64,000 bases of DNA from Streptomyces hyderabadensis. Lineage in GTDB: Bacteria; Actinomycetota; Actinomycetes; Streptomycetales; Streptomycetaceae. The position numbers and the translations under genes are program-made. The notes under the pieces were generated by a model. It saw only the letters and a list, made by a program, of their open reading frames with translations, ran no database searches and was not told the origin of the DNA. Location of the stretch: contig NZ_JAIOJZ010000023.1 in NCBI RefSeq assembly GCF_020404845.1, forward strand, positions 60,084-124,083, written 5' to 3'. Numbering within the stretch: position 1 is the stretch's first letter; the number at the start of each line of letters is the position of its first letter. Positions 25,665 to 33,119 of the stretch are shown piece by piece.

Positions 25665-26465
25665 TCAGAACGGGCCGGCCAAGTCCGCGTCGAGGGCGTG
25701 CACCGCCGCCTCCAGCGTGGCGACCAGTGACCGCAAACGCTTGGGGTCGTAGCGGACGCTGGGCATCGACACCGACAGGCCGGCCAGCGCGGTGCCGTCC
25801 CGATCGCGCACCGGGACGCCGACGGCGGTCAGGCCCCGCTCGGAGCGCTCCTTGTTGACGGCGAACCCGTTGCGGCGCAGACGCCTCAGCTCGGTGCGCA
25901 GCCGGGCGAGGTCCGGCCGCTCGGCCGGACGGTCGCGGTAGCGCTCCGGCGCGTACACCTCGTCCAGCTCCTCGTCGGTGAGGTCGGCGAGCAGCAGCAG
26001 TCCCGCCGTCGTGCGGTGGGCCGGGAACACCATGCCCTCGCGGGAGCCCACCCGGAGCGCCTGGCGGCACTCGACGCTGGCGATGAAGCGCGCCGTGTCT
26101 CCGGTGCGCACGATCAGGTTCGTGGTCTCGTCCAGGAGGTTCACGACCCGGTGCAGATGCGGCAGGGCCGCGGCGCGCAGCCGCGACACCAGGGACTGGG
26201 AGTGCGCGGCCAGCTCCAGCACCGGCCCGGCGCGGTAGACGCGGTCCTCGCCCTGCACGGCGAAATCCCGGTACACGAGCATGGCCAGCAGCCGGTGGGC
26301 GGTCGACCTGGCCACGCCGAGGCGCTCGGCGATCTGCGACACGGTCGCCCCGCCCTCCATCTGCAGCACGGTCGCCGCCCGCAGCGCGTGGTCCACGCTC
26401 GCGATCGGGTAGGGCGGCGGTGTCTTGAGCGGCTTGTCCACGGTGGCCTCCAGATTCCGCACCAC
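25665..26465 (-). CDS. IclR-family transcriptional regulator of the gentisate operon
   Basis: The 266-aa regulator has an IclR winged helix-turn-helix (about 22-85: SVDHALRAATVLQMEGGATVSQIAERLGVARSTAHRLL region) and the effector-binding GAF-like domain with FPAHRTTAGLLLLADL, NKERSERGLTAVGVPVRD and a typical ending. It is divergent from the gentisate operon, and the 57-base gap holds a perfect 8-bp-arm palindrome (26480-26500), its probable operator. It probably senses 3-hydroxybenzoate, gentisate or a ring-cleavage product and controls both promoters; activator versus repressor mode cannot be read from the sequence. Confidence 0.9.
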   Translation of the reverse strand: MVRNLEATVDKPLKTPPPYPIASVDHALRAATVLQMEGGATVSQIAERLGVARSTAHRLLAMLVYRDFAVQGEDRVYRAGPVLELAAHSQSLVSRLRAAALPHLHRVVNLLDETTNLIVRTGDTARFIASVECRQALRVGSREGMVFPAHRTTAGLLLLADLTDEELDEVYAPERYRDRPAERPDLARLRTELRRLRRNGFAVNKERSERGLTAVGVPVRDRDGTALAGLSVSMPSVRYDPKRLRSLVATLEAAVHALDADLAGPF

Positions 26466-26479
26466 AGTCTCTGCCCACC

Positions 26480-26500
26480 AGATTCTGTCTTGCAGAATCT
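26480..26500. promoter_or_regulatory. palindromic IclR operator
   Basis: AGATTCTG (26480-26487), a five-base spacer, and CAGAATCT (26493-26500) form a perfect inverted repeat in the 57-base intergenic space between the IclR gene and the gentisate dioxygenase gene. It is A/T-richer than its surroundings, which makes chance less likely. Dyad sites of this type bind IclR dimers in divergent promoters. It lies 22 bases before ATG 26523, where it could block or activate transcription of the operon and autoregulate the regulator. Confidence 0.75.
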
Positions 26501-26522
26501 ACAGGTTCTCCTGGCAGACGCG

Positions 26523-27698
26523 ATGCACGCTGAGGGCGTGACTGACTCCTCCATCGCCCAAGACACCGCCCCGGGTTCCCCCGTCCGGCTCCAGGCCGTC
26601 GCCGCGGAGGGACAGCCGGAGGTCACCCCGGCCCTCGAACAGCTCTACCGGGGCTTCGAGCAGGAACTCCTCGTCCCGCTGTGGACCGAGATCGGCGACC
26701 TGATGCCGGCCCGCCCGCGCTCGCGCGCCGTACCGCACCTGTGGCGCTGGGAGCGGCTGCGCGAGCTGGCCGCGCAGGCCGGCGACCTGGTCCCCGTCGG
26801 CCGCGGCGGCGAACGCCGGGCCATCGCCCTGGCCAACCCGTCCCTCGGCGGCGGGCCCTTCGCCACCCCGACCCTGTGGGCGGCGATCCAGTACCTGATG
26901 CCGGGCGAGGACGCCCCCGAGCACCGGCACACCCAGCACGCCTTCCGCTTCGTCGTCGAGGGCTCGGGCGTGTGGACGGTCGTCGGCGGCGACCCGGTGC
27001 CGATGAACCGCGGCGACTTCCTGCCGCAGGCCGGCTGGAACTGGCACGCCCACCACAACGCCACCAGCGAGCCGATGGCCTGGATCGACGGCCTGGACAT
27101 CCCCTTCCAGTACCTCACCGAGGCCCAGTTCTTCGAGTTCGGCCGAGACGAGATCAGCGACGCCGAGCGCATCACCCCCGAACGCTCGCGCTCCGAGCGC
27201 CTGTGGGCCCACCCCGGCCTGCGCCCGCTGTCGGCCACGCCCGCCACGCCGGGCAGCCCGCTGCTGGCCTACAAGTGGGAGTACACCGACGCCGCCCTCG
27301 CCGACCAGCTGCTGCTGGAGAAGGAGGGATACGGCGGCACCGTCGAGCCCGGCCACGCCGCGGTCCGCTACAGCAACCCGCACGACGGCTCCGACGTGCT
27401 GCCCACCGTCCGGGCCGAGTTCCACCGCATCGTCCGCGGCGCCGAGACCGCGCCCGTGCGCGAGACCGGCTCCTCCGTCTACCAGGTCTTCGACGGCTCC
27501 GGCACGGTCACCGTCGGCGGCAGGTCCTGGACCGTCGGCCGCGGCGACCTCTTCGTGGTCCCGTCCTGGGAGCCGTTCTCCGCCCGCTCCGAGTCCGGCA
27601 CCACCGACTCCGACGCGGGCGCCCTCGACCTGTTCCGTTTCTCCGACGCGCCCGTCTTCGAGGCGCTGAGGCTCGACCGCACCCAGAAGGACGCCTGA
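26523..27698 (+). CDS. gentisate 1,2-dioxygenase
   Basis: The 391-aa bicupin enzyme opens gentisate (2,5-dihydroxybenzoate) to maleylpyruvate using Fe(II) and O2. The N-terminal cupin carries the metal ligands in EHRHTQHAFRFVVEGSG and the family WNWHAHHN motif; the C-terminal cupin has YQVFDGSGTVTVGG and GDLFVVPSWEPFS. Length matches the family. The frame extends upstream; possible starts are ATG 26523 and GTG 26538 (GAGG only three bases before it). I report 26523, but either is plausible. It is the first gene of an operon completed by the hydrolase, isomerase and hydroxylase that follow, with the IclR operator immediately upstream. Confidence 0.93.
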   Translation: MHAEGVTDSSIAQDTAPGSPVRLQAVAAEGQPEVTPALEQLYRGFEQELLVPLWTEIGDLMPARPRSRAVPHLWRWERLRELAAQAGDLVPVGRGGERRAIALANPSLGGGPFATPTLWAAIQYLMPGEDAPEHRHTQHAFRFVVEGSGVWTVVGGDPVPMNRGDFLPQAGWNWHAHHNATSEPMAWIDGLDIPFQYLTEAQFFEFGRDEISDAERITPERSRSERLWAHPGLRPLSATPATPGSPLLAYKWEYTDAALADQLLLEKEGYGGTVEPGHAAVRYSNPHDGSDVLPTVRAEFHRIVRGAETAPVRETGSSVYQVFDGSGTVTVGGRSWTVGRGDLFVVPSWEPFSARSESGTTDSDAGALDLFRFSDAPVFEALRLDRTQKDA

Positions 27699-27699
27699 C

Positions 27700-28527
27700 A
27701 TGAAGCTCGCCACCCTCCGCACCGCCGACGGCACCCGCGCGGTCCGCCTCGACGGCGACGTCCTGGTCGACCTCGGCCACGCCGACCTGGGCGAGCTGTT
27801 CGCCGAGGACGGCTGGCAGGAGCGGGCCGCCGCCGCGACCGGCACCGCCCACCCGGTCGAGGGCGCGGACTTCGCGCCGGTCGTCCCGAACCCCTCCAAG
27901 GTCGTCTGCGTCGGCCACAACTACACCAACCACATCAAGGAGATGGGCCGGGACCTGCCCGCATTCCCGACGCTCTTCCCGAAGTTCGCCGAAACCCTCG
28001 TCGGCGCGCGGGACGACATCGTCAGGCCCGCCGAGACCGAGGCGCTCGACTGGGAGGTCGAACTGGCCGTCGTCGTCGGCAAGCGGGTGCGCCGCGCCGA
28101 CGAGCGGCAGGCCGCCGAGGCCATCGCCGGTTTCACCGTCATGAACGACATCTCGGTGCGCGACTGGCAGTTCCGCACCATCGAGTGGACCCAGGGCAAG
28201 ATCTGGGAGGCCACCACCCCCGTCGGCCCCTACGTCGTCACCCCGGACGAGGTGGGCGGTGTCCGCCCAGCGCTCGAAGTGCGCACCACCGTCGACGGCG
28301 AGGTCATGCAGCGCGACGACACCGGCACGCTGCTGTTCGACCCGGTCTTCCTCGTCCGGTACATCTCCACCGTCATCACCCTGAACCCGGGCGACATCAT
28401 CGCCACCGGCACCCCGGCCGGCGTGGGCAACGCCCGCGACCCCAAGGTCTTCCTGGCCCCCGGCCAGACCGTGACCACCGAGATCACCGGCCTGGGCGCC
28501 TGCGTCAACAAGGTGGCCGGTCAGTGA
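27700..28527 (+). CDS. fumarylpyruvate hydrolase (FAH family)
   Basis: The 275-aa member of the fumarylacetoacetate hydrolase family should split fumarylpyruvate into fumarate and pyruvate. Key family parts are present: VCVGHNYTNHIKEMG near 70, the metal-binding EVELAVVVG (about 113-121), the GFTVMNDISVRDWQ segment, and the C-terminal GDIIATGTPAGVG. ATG 27700 begins one base after the dioxygenase stop, and its own stop overlaps the next GTG, indicating translational coupling. The family is promiscuous, but the gentisate context fixes the role. Confidence 0.9.
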   Translation: MKLATLRTADGTRAVRLDGDVLVDLGHADLGELFAEDGWQERAAAATGTAHPVEGADFAPVVPNPSKVVCVGHNYTNHIKEMGRDLPAFPTLFPKFAETLVGARDDIVRPAETEALDWEVELAVVVGKRVRRADERQAAEAIAGFTVMNDISVRDWQFRTIEWTQGKIWEATTPVGPYVVTPDEVGGVRPALEVRTTVDGEVMQRDDTGTLLFDPVFLVRYISTVITLNPGDIIATGTPAGVGNARDPKVFLAPGQTVTTEITGLGACVNKVAGQ

Positions 28528-29156
28528 GCGGCACCACCCGGACGACCGCCGACGCCCGCGCCTGGGCCCGTACCGGCACCGGGCTGCTGCTCGACGCCGT
28601 CGCCGGCCTCGACGAAGCCGCCTTCGCCGCCCCCAGTGCGCTGCCGGACTGGACCCGCGGGCACCTCGCCGCACACGTCGCCGCCAACGCCGACGCGCTC
28701 GGCAACCTGGTGCACTGGGCGGCCACCGGCGAACCCACACCGATGTACGCCTCGCCCGAGGAACGCGCCGCCGGAATCGCCAAGGGTCCCGCGCTGTCGG
28801 CCGGCGAGCTCCGCTCCTGGCTCACCGGCTCGGCCGAACGGCTCGACGCGGCCCTGGACCGGCTCACCGACGAACAGTGGCGGCGGGAGGTCGTCACCGC
28901 CCAGGGCCGCACCGTCCCCGCCACCGAAATCCCGTGGATGCGCGCCCGCGAGGTCTGCGTGCACGCCGTCGACCTCGCCACCGGCGTCACCTTCGCCGAC
29001 CTGCCGGACGGCTTCCTCGCCGCCCTGGCCGACGAGATCCGCGACCGGCGCCGACTGACCGAGCTGCCCGAAGGGCACCTGCCCGAGGTCACCGCCTGGC
29101 TGGCGGGCCGCCCCCACTCGCTCGCCGACGCCCCCCGGCTCGGCCCGTGGCTCTGA
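28524..29156 (+). CDS. mycothiol-dependent maleylpyruvate isomerase
   Basis: The 210-aa DinB-like protein fits the actinobacterial maleylpyruvate isomerase family: an N-terminal four-helix bundle with LPDWTRGHLAAHVAANADAL (metal-binding His residues), the conserved MRAREVCVHAVDLATG motif near 130-147, and a short C-terminal domain. It isomerises maleylpyruvate to fumarylpyruvate with mycothiol, the thiol of actinobacteria, instead of glutathione. GTG 28524 overlaps the hydrolase stop (GTGA). It lies between the enzymes that make and use its substrate and product. Confidence 0.9.
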   Translation: MSGTTRTTADARAWARTGTGLLLDAVAGLDEAAFAAPSALPDWTRGHLAAHVAANADALGNLVHWAATGEPTPMYASPEERAAGIAKGPALSAGELRSWLTGSAERLDAALDRLTDEQWRREVVTAQGRTVPATEIPWMRAREVCVHAVDLATGVTFADLPDGFLAALADEIRDRRRLTELPEGHLPEVTAWLAGRPHSLADAPRLGPWL

Positions 29157-29166
29157 GGAGTGAGTC

Positions 29167-30435
29167 ATGTCCCATCCTGATGTGATCGTCGTTGGCGGCG
29201 GCATCGGCGGCCTCGGCGCGGCCTACTCGCTGACCCGCCAGGGCCTGCGCGTCCGCCTGCTGGAACGCGCCCCCGCCTTCGGCGAGGTCGGGGCCGGCAT
29301 CCAGCTCGCCCCCAACTGCACCCGCATCCTCGACGAATACGGACTGCTGGACGAGGCCAAGAGCCTCGGCGTCGTCCCCGACGCGATGGTCATGCGCGAC
29401 GCGGTCGACGGCGGCGAGCTGACCCGGCTCGACCTGCGCGACCTGGAGCGGCGCTACGGCTACCCGTACCTGGTCATCCACCGCAGCGACCTGCACGGCC
29501 TGCTGCTGCGCGCCTGCGAGCGCGCCGGCGTCGAACTGATCACCGACGCCCGGGTGGACGCGTACGAGAACACCGGGGGCGGCGCCCGCGTGACCCTCGC
29601 CTCCGGCGCCACCCACGAGGCCGGGCTGGTGATCGCCGCCGACGGCCTGCACTCCGCCGCCCGCCGGCTGCTCGCCGACGACGAACCGGTCTCCTCCGCG
29701 TACGTCGCCTACCGCGGCACCGTCCCCGCCGAATCGCCCCGGGTGGCCTCGGTGGACCTCGGCGAGGTCGCCGTGTACGTCGGCCCCGGCTGCCACTTCG
29801 TCCACTACGGGCTGCGCGGCGGGAAACTGCTCAACCAGGTCGCCGTCTTCGAGTCCCCCAAGGCGCTGGCCGGGCAGGAGGACTGGGGCACGCCGGACGA
29901 ACTGGACGCCGCCTTCGCCCAGACCTGCGACTTCGTCCGGGACGGACTGCCGTTCATGTGGCGGGACAAGTGGTGGCGCATGTTCGACCGCGACCCGATC
30001 ACCACCTGGGTCGCCGACCGGATCGCGCTCCTCGGCGACTCCGCGCACCCGCCGCTGCAGTACATCGCGCAGGGCGCGATCATGGCCATCGAGGACGGCT
30101 GGGTGCTGGGCGAGCACGTCGCCCGCAACCGCGCGGCCGACGGCACTATCGACTGGCCCGCCGCCCTCGCCGCCTACCAGGCCGTCCGGCCGGAGCACTG
30201 CAGGCGGGTGCTGACCACCTCCCGCAAGTGGGGCGAGCTGTGGCACCTCGACGGTCTCGCCCGCGAGCAGCGCAACGCCCTGCTGCGCGCCCGCGACACC
30301 TACGACTACTCCTTCACCGACTGGCTCTACGGCCCGACCGCCCTGACCCCGGACCAGGAGCCGGACATGTTCACCCCGATTCCGCTGTCCTCGGCGGTCG
30401 TCGACGAAGCCGTGCTCACCGGTGGCGCGGCATGA
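29167..30435 (+). CDS. 3-hydroxybenzoate 6-hydroxylase (FAD monooxygenase)
   Basis: The 422-aa class A flavoprotein monooxygenase has the dinucleotide motif VVGGGIGG (8-15), the DG motif region (VIAADGLHSAAR) and the second FAD motif GDSAHPPLQY (D291). Its N-terminal EVGAGIQLAPN motif and length resemble salicylate and 3-hydroxybenzoate hydroxylases. Given the gentisate-cleaving neighbours, para-hydroxylation of 3-hydroxybenzoate to gentisate is most likely; a salicylate 5-hydroxylase role is less likely because that enzyme is a different type. ATG 29167 follows GAGGAGTGAGTC. It is the last gene of the operon. Confidence 0.85.
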   Translation: MSHPDVIVVGGGIGGLGAAYSLTRQGLRVRLLERAPAFGEVGAGIQLAPNCTRILDEYGLLDEAKSLGVVPDAMVMRDAVDGGELTRLDLRDLERRYGYPYLVIHRSDLHGLLLRACERAGVELITDARVDAYENTGGGARVTLASGATHEAGLVIAADGLHSAARRLLADDEPVSSAYVAYRGTVPAESPRVASVDLGEVAVYVGPGCHFVHYGLRGGKLLNQVAVFESPKALAGQEDWGTPDELDAAFAQTCDFVRDGLPFMWRDKWWRMFDRDPITTWVADRIALLGDSAHPPLQYIAQGAIMAIEDGWVLGEHVARNRAADGTIDWPAALAAYQAVRPEHCRRVLTTSRKWGELWHLDGLAREQRNALLRARDTYDYSFTDWLYGPTALTPDQEPDMFTPIPLSSAVVDEAVLTGGAA

Positions 30436-30468
30436 GCCGTGCCCGCTGCCCGGTGTCCTCAACGTCGC

Positions 30469-30500
30469 AGCATCTAGCTTGCTAGGATGCTAGCATCGCA
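30469..30500. promoter_or_regulatory. GCTAG-rich palindromic operator/promoter of the RHH gene
   Basis: A perfect 12-bp palindrome, GATGCTAGCATC, lies at 30486-30497, and an interrupted inverted repeat, GCATCTAGC-TT-GCTAGGATGC, at 30470-30490 shares its elements. Together they give three or four GCTAG-type half sites within 30 bases. TAGGAT (30483-30488) could serve as a -10 box, putting the transcript start very near GTG 30504. Closely spaced short palindromes directly before a ribbon-helix-helix gene fit autoregulation by that protein; this assignment is inference from position. Confidence 0.6.
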
Positions 30501-30503
30501 TCT

Positions 30504-30683
30504 GTGGGCGACGAGGAAGTCAAACAGTTCAACGTGTACCTGCCGATCGGGCTGATCAAGCAGGTCAAGTACCGGGCCATCGAGTCGGGCACGTCATTGT
30601 CGGCGCTGGTCGCCGACGCGCTGCGCGCCTACCTCAACGACGCCCGGGAGGAAAAACCGCAATCGACCGAGCGGGAGGCCTGA
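30504..30683 (+). CDS. small ribbon-helix-helix (CopG-like) DNA-binding protein
   Basis: The 59-aa protein starts at GTG 30504 with VGDEEVKQFNVYLPIGLIKQ, a beta-strand with alternating residues, followed by two helices (VKYRAIESGTSLSALVADAL and RAYLNDAREE). This is the ribbon-helix-helix pattern of CopG/antitoxin-type regulators. No good ribosome site precedes it, consistent with a leaderless or near-leaderless transcript. Its stop is one base before the VOC gene start, so the two are one unit. No PIN or other toxin follows, so an antitoxin role is not supported; it more likely regulates the VOC/methyltransferase pair through the GCTAG palindromes. Confidence 0.75.
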   Translation: MGDEEVKQFNVYLPIGLIKQVKYRAIESGTSLSALVADALRAYLNDAREEKPQSTEREA

Positions 30684-30684
30684 C

Positions 30685-31035
30685 ATGGCGACCGAGGGAA
30701 TCGAGGCCGTGTTCCTGACGACCCACAACTGGGGCAGGGCGGCGAAGTTCTTCCAGACGCTGGGATACGAGCTGGAGTTCGCGACGGACCACAACTCCGG
30801 CCGGCTCCGCAACGGCGACGGGCCGTACGTCTTCATCGCCGAGGTCCCCGAGGACCAGGAGCCCCAGACGCGGATCGTGCTGAAGGTGCCGGACGCGGAC
30901 GCGTTCCGTCCCGATCCCGCCGTCGAGGTGGTCACGCCGTTCGAGGACACCCACTACGGCACCAGGGAGATGACCGTCCGCGATCCGGACGGGCGCGTAT
31001 GGAGCCTGCAGGCCCCGGCCGGGGACCGGCCGTGA
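30685..31035 (+). CDS. small VOC-family protein
   Basis: The 116-aa single-module VOC protein has EAVFLTTHNWGRAAKFFQTLGYELEF at its start and TVRDPDGRVWSLQAP at its end, the usual paired beta-alpha-beta-beta-beta pattern of glyoxalase-like and antibiotic-binding proteins. It directly follows the RHH gene, and its TGA overlaps the GTG of the methyltransferase, so all three are co-translated. The substrate is unknown: sequestration or modification of a small molecule is possible. Confidence 0.82.
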   Translation: MATEGIEAVFLTTHNWGRAAKFFQTLGYELEFATDHNSGRLRNGDGPYVFIAEVPEDQEPQTRIVLKVPDADAFRPDPAVEVVTPFEDTHYGTREMTVRDPDGRVWSLQAPAGDRP

Positions 31036-31910
31036 CCAAGGGGGACCGCATCCTGGCGGACGAACGGGCCGAGGAGCCGGACAGCACGGCGGTGCGGACC
31101 GCGCTCTGGCGGGCGATGCACGTCCAGGTCGACCCGCCCCCGCACGTGATCGAGGACGAGATCGGCCTGCGGCTGGCGGCCCCGGGCGACGACTGGCGCG
31201 ACCGTCCGGACATGGACCCCCACGCCACCAGAGGGTTCCGGGCGGCCATCGTGGCCCGTGCCCGCTTCGTCGAGGACCTGATCGCCGAACAGGCCGGCCG
31301 CGGTGTCACCCAGTACGTCGTCCTGGGGGCCGGCCTGGACACCTTCGCCCAGCGCAGGCCGGAGTCCGCCGCCCGCCTGAGTGTCTTCGAGGTCGACCGG
31401 CCCGGCCCGCAGGCATGGAAGCGCCGCCGCCTGACCGAGCTGGGCCACGGCATCCCGGACTGGCTGCACCTGGTGCCGGTCGACTTCGAGGCGGACGAGG
31501 ACTGGCTGCGGCGGCTGGCCGAGGCCGGCTTCGACCCCGGCCGGCCGGCGGTCGTCGTCTCCACCGGCGTCAGCATGTACCTGACCAAGGAGGCCACCGC
31601 GGCCACCCTGCGCCGGATCGCCTCCCTCGCCCCCGGTTCGACGCTCGCCATGTCCTTCCTGCTGCAGACCGACCTCGTCGACGAGGGCGATCGCGCCGGA
31701 CTCCGGGCGAGCGAGGGAGGCGCGCGGGCATCCGGAACGCCGTTCATCAGCTTCTACACCCCGCAGGAAATGCTGGCTCTGGCCCACGAGGCCGGCTTCC
31801 CGGACGCCCGCCATGTGTCGGGAGCCTCGCTCGCCGATCGCTACTTCGCGGCTCGCACCGACGGCCTGCGCCCGTCGAGCGGTGAGGATCTGCTGCTGGC
31901 CACCACCTGA
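31032..31910 (+). CDS. SAM-dependent methyltransferase, leucine-carboxyl-methyltransferase-like family
   Basis: The 292-aa protein belongs to the actinobacterial TIGR00027 type of class I methyltransferase: ARARFVEDLI, the SAM-binding YVVLGAGLDTFAQR near 95-110, the FEVDRPGPQAWKRRRL motif, and STGVSMYLTKEAT. GTG 31032 overlaps the VOC gene stop. The natural substrates of this family are largely unknown; O-methylation of small carboxylates or polyketide-like compounds is possible. Together with the RHH regulator and VOC protein it suggests a small detoxification or modification cassette (inference). Confidence 0.85.
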   Translation: MTKGDRILADERAEEPDSTAVRTALWRAMHVQVDPPPHVIEDEIGLRLAAPGDDWRDRPDMDPHATRGFRAAIVARARFVEDLIAEQAGRGVTQYVVLGAGLDTFAQRRPESAARLSVFEVDRPGPQAWKRRRLTELGHGIPDWLHLVPVDFEADEDWLRRLAEAGFDPGRPAVVVSTGVSMYLTKEATAATLRRIASLAPGSTLAMSFLLQTDLVDEGDRAGLRASEGGARASGTPFISFYTPQEMLALAHEAGFPDARHVSGASLADRYFAARTDGLRPSSGEDLLLATT

Positions 31911-31988
31911 CCCCCGCGTCGGAAGGCGGGCGACCGCGCGCTCCGCTCTGCCGGTGCGCACGGGTCGGGAGCGGTGTAGAGACGAGTC

Positions 31989-33119
31989 ATGCCGCAAGGT
32001 CTCGACAGACTCCGTGCGCCGGCGCGAGGGGCCGGGGTGCTGGTCGCCATCCCGATCGCCTGGATCGTCGTGGTCTGCGTGGTCGATGTCCTTGCGCCGT
32101 CCCACATCCACCTGGGTCCGCTGCTCGTCGCGGCCCCGGCGATCACCCCCTCGTTCGGCGGGCCCCGCACGGTGGGACTGGTGGCCGCGCTGGCCGTGAT
32201 CGCGCAGACCGTCATCGGAGTGCTGCGCGACCCGGGCGAGCTGCTCTCGGCCAACCACCAGGCACAGATCCTCGCCCTGGTGCTGGTCGGAGCGAGCCTG
32301 GTCGTCTTCTGCGTCCTGCGGGAGCGGCGCGCCAAGGAGCTGGAGCAGGTGCGATACGTCTCCGAGGCCGCCCAGCGAGTGGTCCTGCCGCCGCTGCCCA
32401 GACGGCTCGGGCCGCTGCGCACCGCCTCCCTGTACCTCGCCGCCGAGGCCGAGGCCCAGATCGGCGGCGACCTGTACGCGGCGGCCCGCACCGCCTCCGG
32501 CACCCGGCTGATCGTGGGTGACGTGCGGGGCAAGGGCATGACGGCGGTCAGCGACGCGGCGCTGCTCCTCGGCGCGTTCCGCGTCGCGGCCCACCGCCAG
32601 GCCGGCCTGGAGGAGTTGGTCGCCTACCTCGACCGCAGCGTGTGCTGGGACCCGGAGCCGGGCGGGGCGGGGCCCTACGACGAGACGTTCATCACCGCCA
32701 CCATCCTGGAGATCCCGGACCGGGACGGCCGGGTCAGGATGGTCTCCTGCGGGCACCCGCCGCCGGTCGTCCTGCGCGAGGGCCGGCCCAGGACGATGAC
32801 CGCCGCCCGCCCCGCACCCCCGCTCGGGCTGGGGCAGCTGACCGATCCGCACTACCACGTCGAAGGATTCCCGTTCGAGCCCGGTGACCTCCTGCTCCTC
32901 TACACGGACGGCGTCACCGAGGCCCGCGCCCCGGACGGCTCCTTCTACCCCCTCACCGAACGCATCACGGGCTGGGCCGGGACTGACTGCGACGCCTTCG
33001 TCAGCCGCTTGCGCCGCGACCTGCTCCGCCATGTCGGCGGCAGACTCGACGACGACGCCCTCATGATCGCCATCGAGTGCCCCGGGCACTTTGCCGCCGC
33101 GTCTCACGCGATGCGGTAG
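31989..33119 (+). CDS. membrane-bound SpoIIE/PP2C-type serine phosphatase
   Basis: The 376-aa protein has three predicted membrane segments in the first 110 residues (AGVLVAIPIAWIVVVCVVDV, a segment near 60-78, and ILALVLVGASLVVFCV). A PP2C-like phosphatase domain follows with IGGDLYAA, DVRGKGMTAVSDAALL, CGHPPPVVL and LLLYTDGVTEAR, the acidic residues that bind Mn/Mg. Such RsbU/SpoIIE-like enzymes dephosphorylate anti-sigma-factor antagonists. No anti-sigma or antagonist gene is adjacent. The 3' end overlaps the convergent dehydratase-like gene by 16 bases. Confidence 0.9.
   Translation: MPQGLDRLRAPARGAGVLVAIPIAWIVVVCVVDVLAPSHIHLGPLLVAAPAITPSFGGPRTVGLVAALAVIAQTVIGVLRDPGELLSANHQAQILALVLVGASLVVFCVLRERRAKELEQVRYVSEAAQRVVLPPLPRRLGPLRTASLYLAAEAEAQIGGDLYAAARTASGTRLIVGDVRGKGMTAVSDAALLLGAFRVAAHRQAGLEELVAYLDRSVCWDPEPGGAGPYDETFITATILEIPDRDGRVRMVSCGHPPPVVLREGRPRTMTAARPAPPLGLGQLTDPHYHVEGFPFEPGDLLLLYTDGVTEARAPDGSFYPLTERITGWAGTDCDAFVSRLRRDLLRHVGGRLDDDALMIAIECPGHFAAASHAMR

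Noticed and set aside
30504..30683. Toxin-antitoxin antitoxin call for the small RHH protein
   Set aside because: No toxin-like gene is adjacent; the downstream genes are VOC and methyltransferase.
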